From Burkholderiales bacterium (lineage in GTDB: Bacteria > Pseudomonadota > Gammaproteobacteria > Burkholderiales > Burkholderiaceae_C): a stretch of 9,161 nucleotides of DNA. The notes below the pieces were generated by a model. The model was not told where the DNA came from and ran no database searches. It was given only the letters and a program-made list of their open reading frames with translations. Within the stretch, counting starts at the first letter, position 1. The number at the start of each line of letters is the position of its first letter. Of the stretch, positions 8,536 to 9,161 are shown in pieces. Where the stretch lies: positions 1-9,161 of the forward strand of contig JANXTP010000113.1 of NCBI GenBank assembly GCA_025352345.1, given 5' to 3'. Both the position numbers and the translations under genes were made by a program.

Positions 8536-9161
8536 ATGAGCATCCTGATCAACAAAGACACCAAGGTCATCACGCAGGGCATCACCGGCAAGACGGGCCA
8601 GTTCCACACCCGCATGTGCCGCGACTACGCCAACGGGCAGAACTGCTTCGTCGCCGGCGTCAACCCGAAGAAGGCCGGTGAAGATTTCGAAGGCATCCCG
8701 ATCTATGCCAGCGTCAAGGACGCCGCGAAGAACACCGGCGCCACCGTCAGCGTCATCTACGTGCCGCCAGCCGGCGCCGCCGCCGCCATCTGGGAGGCGG
8801 TCGAGGCCGACCTCGATCTGGCCATTTGCATCACCGAAGGCATTCCGGTGCGCGACATGCTGGAAGTGCGCAACAAGATGATCCAGAAGGAAGCCAAGGG
8901 CGGCAAGAAGACGCTGCTGCTGGGCCCGAACTGCCCCGGCCTGATCACGCCGGAAGAAATCAAGATCGGCATCATGCCGGGCCACATCCACCGCAAAGGC
9001 CGCATCGGCGTGGTCAGCCGCTCCGGTACGCTGACCTACGAGGCAGTGGCGCAGCTCACCGAGATCGGCCTCGGCCAGTCCAGCGCGGTGGGCATCGGCG
9101 GTGACCCGATCAACGGGCTCAAGCACATCGACATCATGCGGCTGTTCAACGACGACCCGGA
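8536..9161 (+). CDS. sucD: Succinyl-CoA synthetase, alpha subunit (3' end outside window)
   Basis: The first 208 codons of a protein usually near 290-300 residues are present; the frame is still open at the window end. The CoA-binding Rossmann domain shows VITQGITGKTGQFHT (11-25), AGVNPKKAG (40-48), VIYVPPAGAAAAI (73-85) and ICITEGIPVRDM (97-108). LLGPNCPGLI (128-137), VVSRSGTLTYEA (159-170) and GIGGDPI (186-192) are the conserved segments leading into the ligase domain. The active-site histidine that is phosphorylated in catalysis (E. coli His246) lies beyond the window and cannot be checked. AAGGA (8524-8528) sits 7 bases before the ATG, a stronger ribosome binding site than that of sucC. 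It is the partner subunit of SucC and second gene of the operon. Confidence 0.97.
   Translation, partial: MSILINKDTKVITQGITGKTGQFHTRMCRDYANGQNCFVAGVNPKKAGEDFEGIPIYASVKDAAKNTGATVSVIYVPPAGAAAAIWEAVEADLDLAICITEGIPVRDMLEVRNKMIQKEAKGGKKTLLLGPNCPGLITPEEIKIGIMPGHIHRKGRIGVVSRSGTLTYEAVAQLTEIGLGQSSAVGIGGDPINGLKHIDIMRLFNDDP

Overview
The window is high-GC, densely packed bacterial chromosome. Protein sequences and gene order point to a betaproteobacterium of the order Burkholderiales. The strongest clues are the run recA-recX-sucC-sucD, a YhdP/nitrilase pair, and a TctE-like kinase with its regulator beside recA. I cannot place the genus from sequence alone. Apart from one spacer of somewhat lower GC before sucC, nothing looks mobile: I see no insertion sequence, tRNA, rRNA, CRISPR array or phage gene.

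Layout. Positions 1-543 (+) hold the 3' end of a yhdP-type AsmA-like gene. It overlaps the start of a NIT1/YbeM-type carbon-nitrogen hydrolase (540-1382, +) by four bases. A block on the minus strand then converges on that gene, with one base between the two stop codons. In transcription order the block is an OmpR-type response regulator (5169-4498), a TctE-like sensor kinase (4481-2913) and an M20 metallopeptidase (2913-1384). The spacing suggests one operon. A 221-bp divergent spacer (5170-5390) separates the regulator from recA and holds a LexA (SOS) box. recA (5391-6467, +) is followed by recX (6527-7024, +). A 325-bp spacer without a convincing gene comes next, then sucC (7350-8510, +) and sucD (8536 to the window end, +, partial).

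How the genes work together. RecA and RecX are the recombinase/SOS co-protease and its modulator. SucC and SucD are the two subunits of succinyl-CoA synthetase in the TCA cycle. The two-component system and the M20 hydrolase form a probable sense-and-respond unit of unknown ligand. YhdP acts in the envelope and the Nit protein in metabolite repair.

This is mostly a conserved housekeeping region, and I did not find a convincing new system. The most interesting points are a response regulator whose near-invariant receiver lysine reads as threonine, the linkage of the TctDE-like system to an M20 hydrolase, and unexplained palindromes in the two larger spacers.
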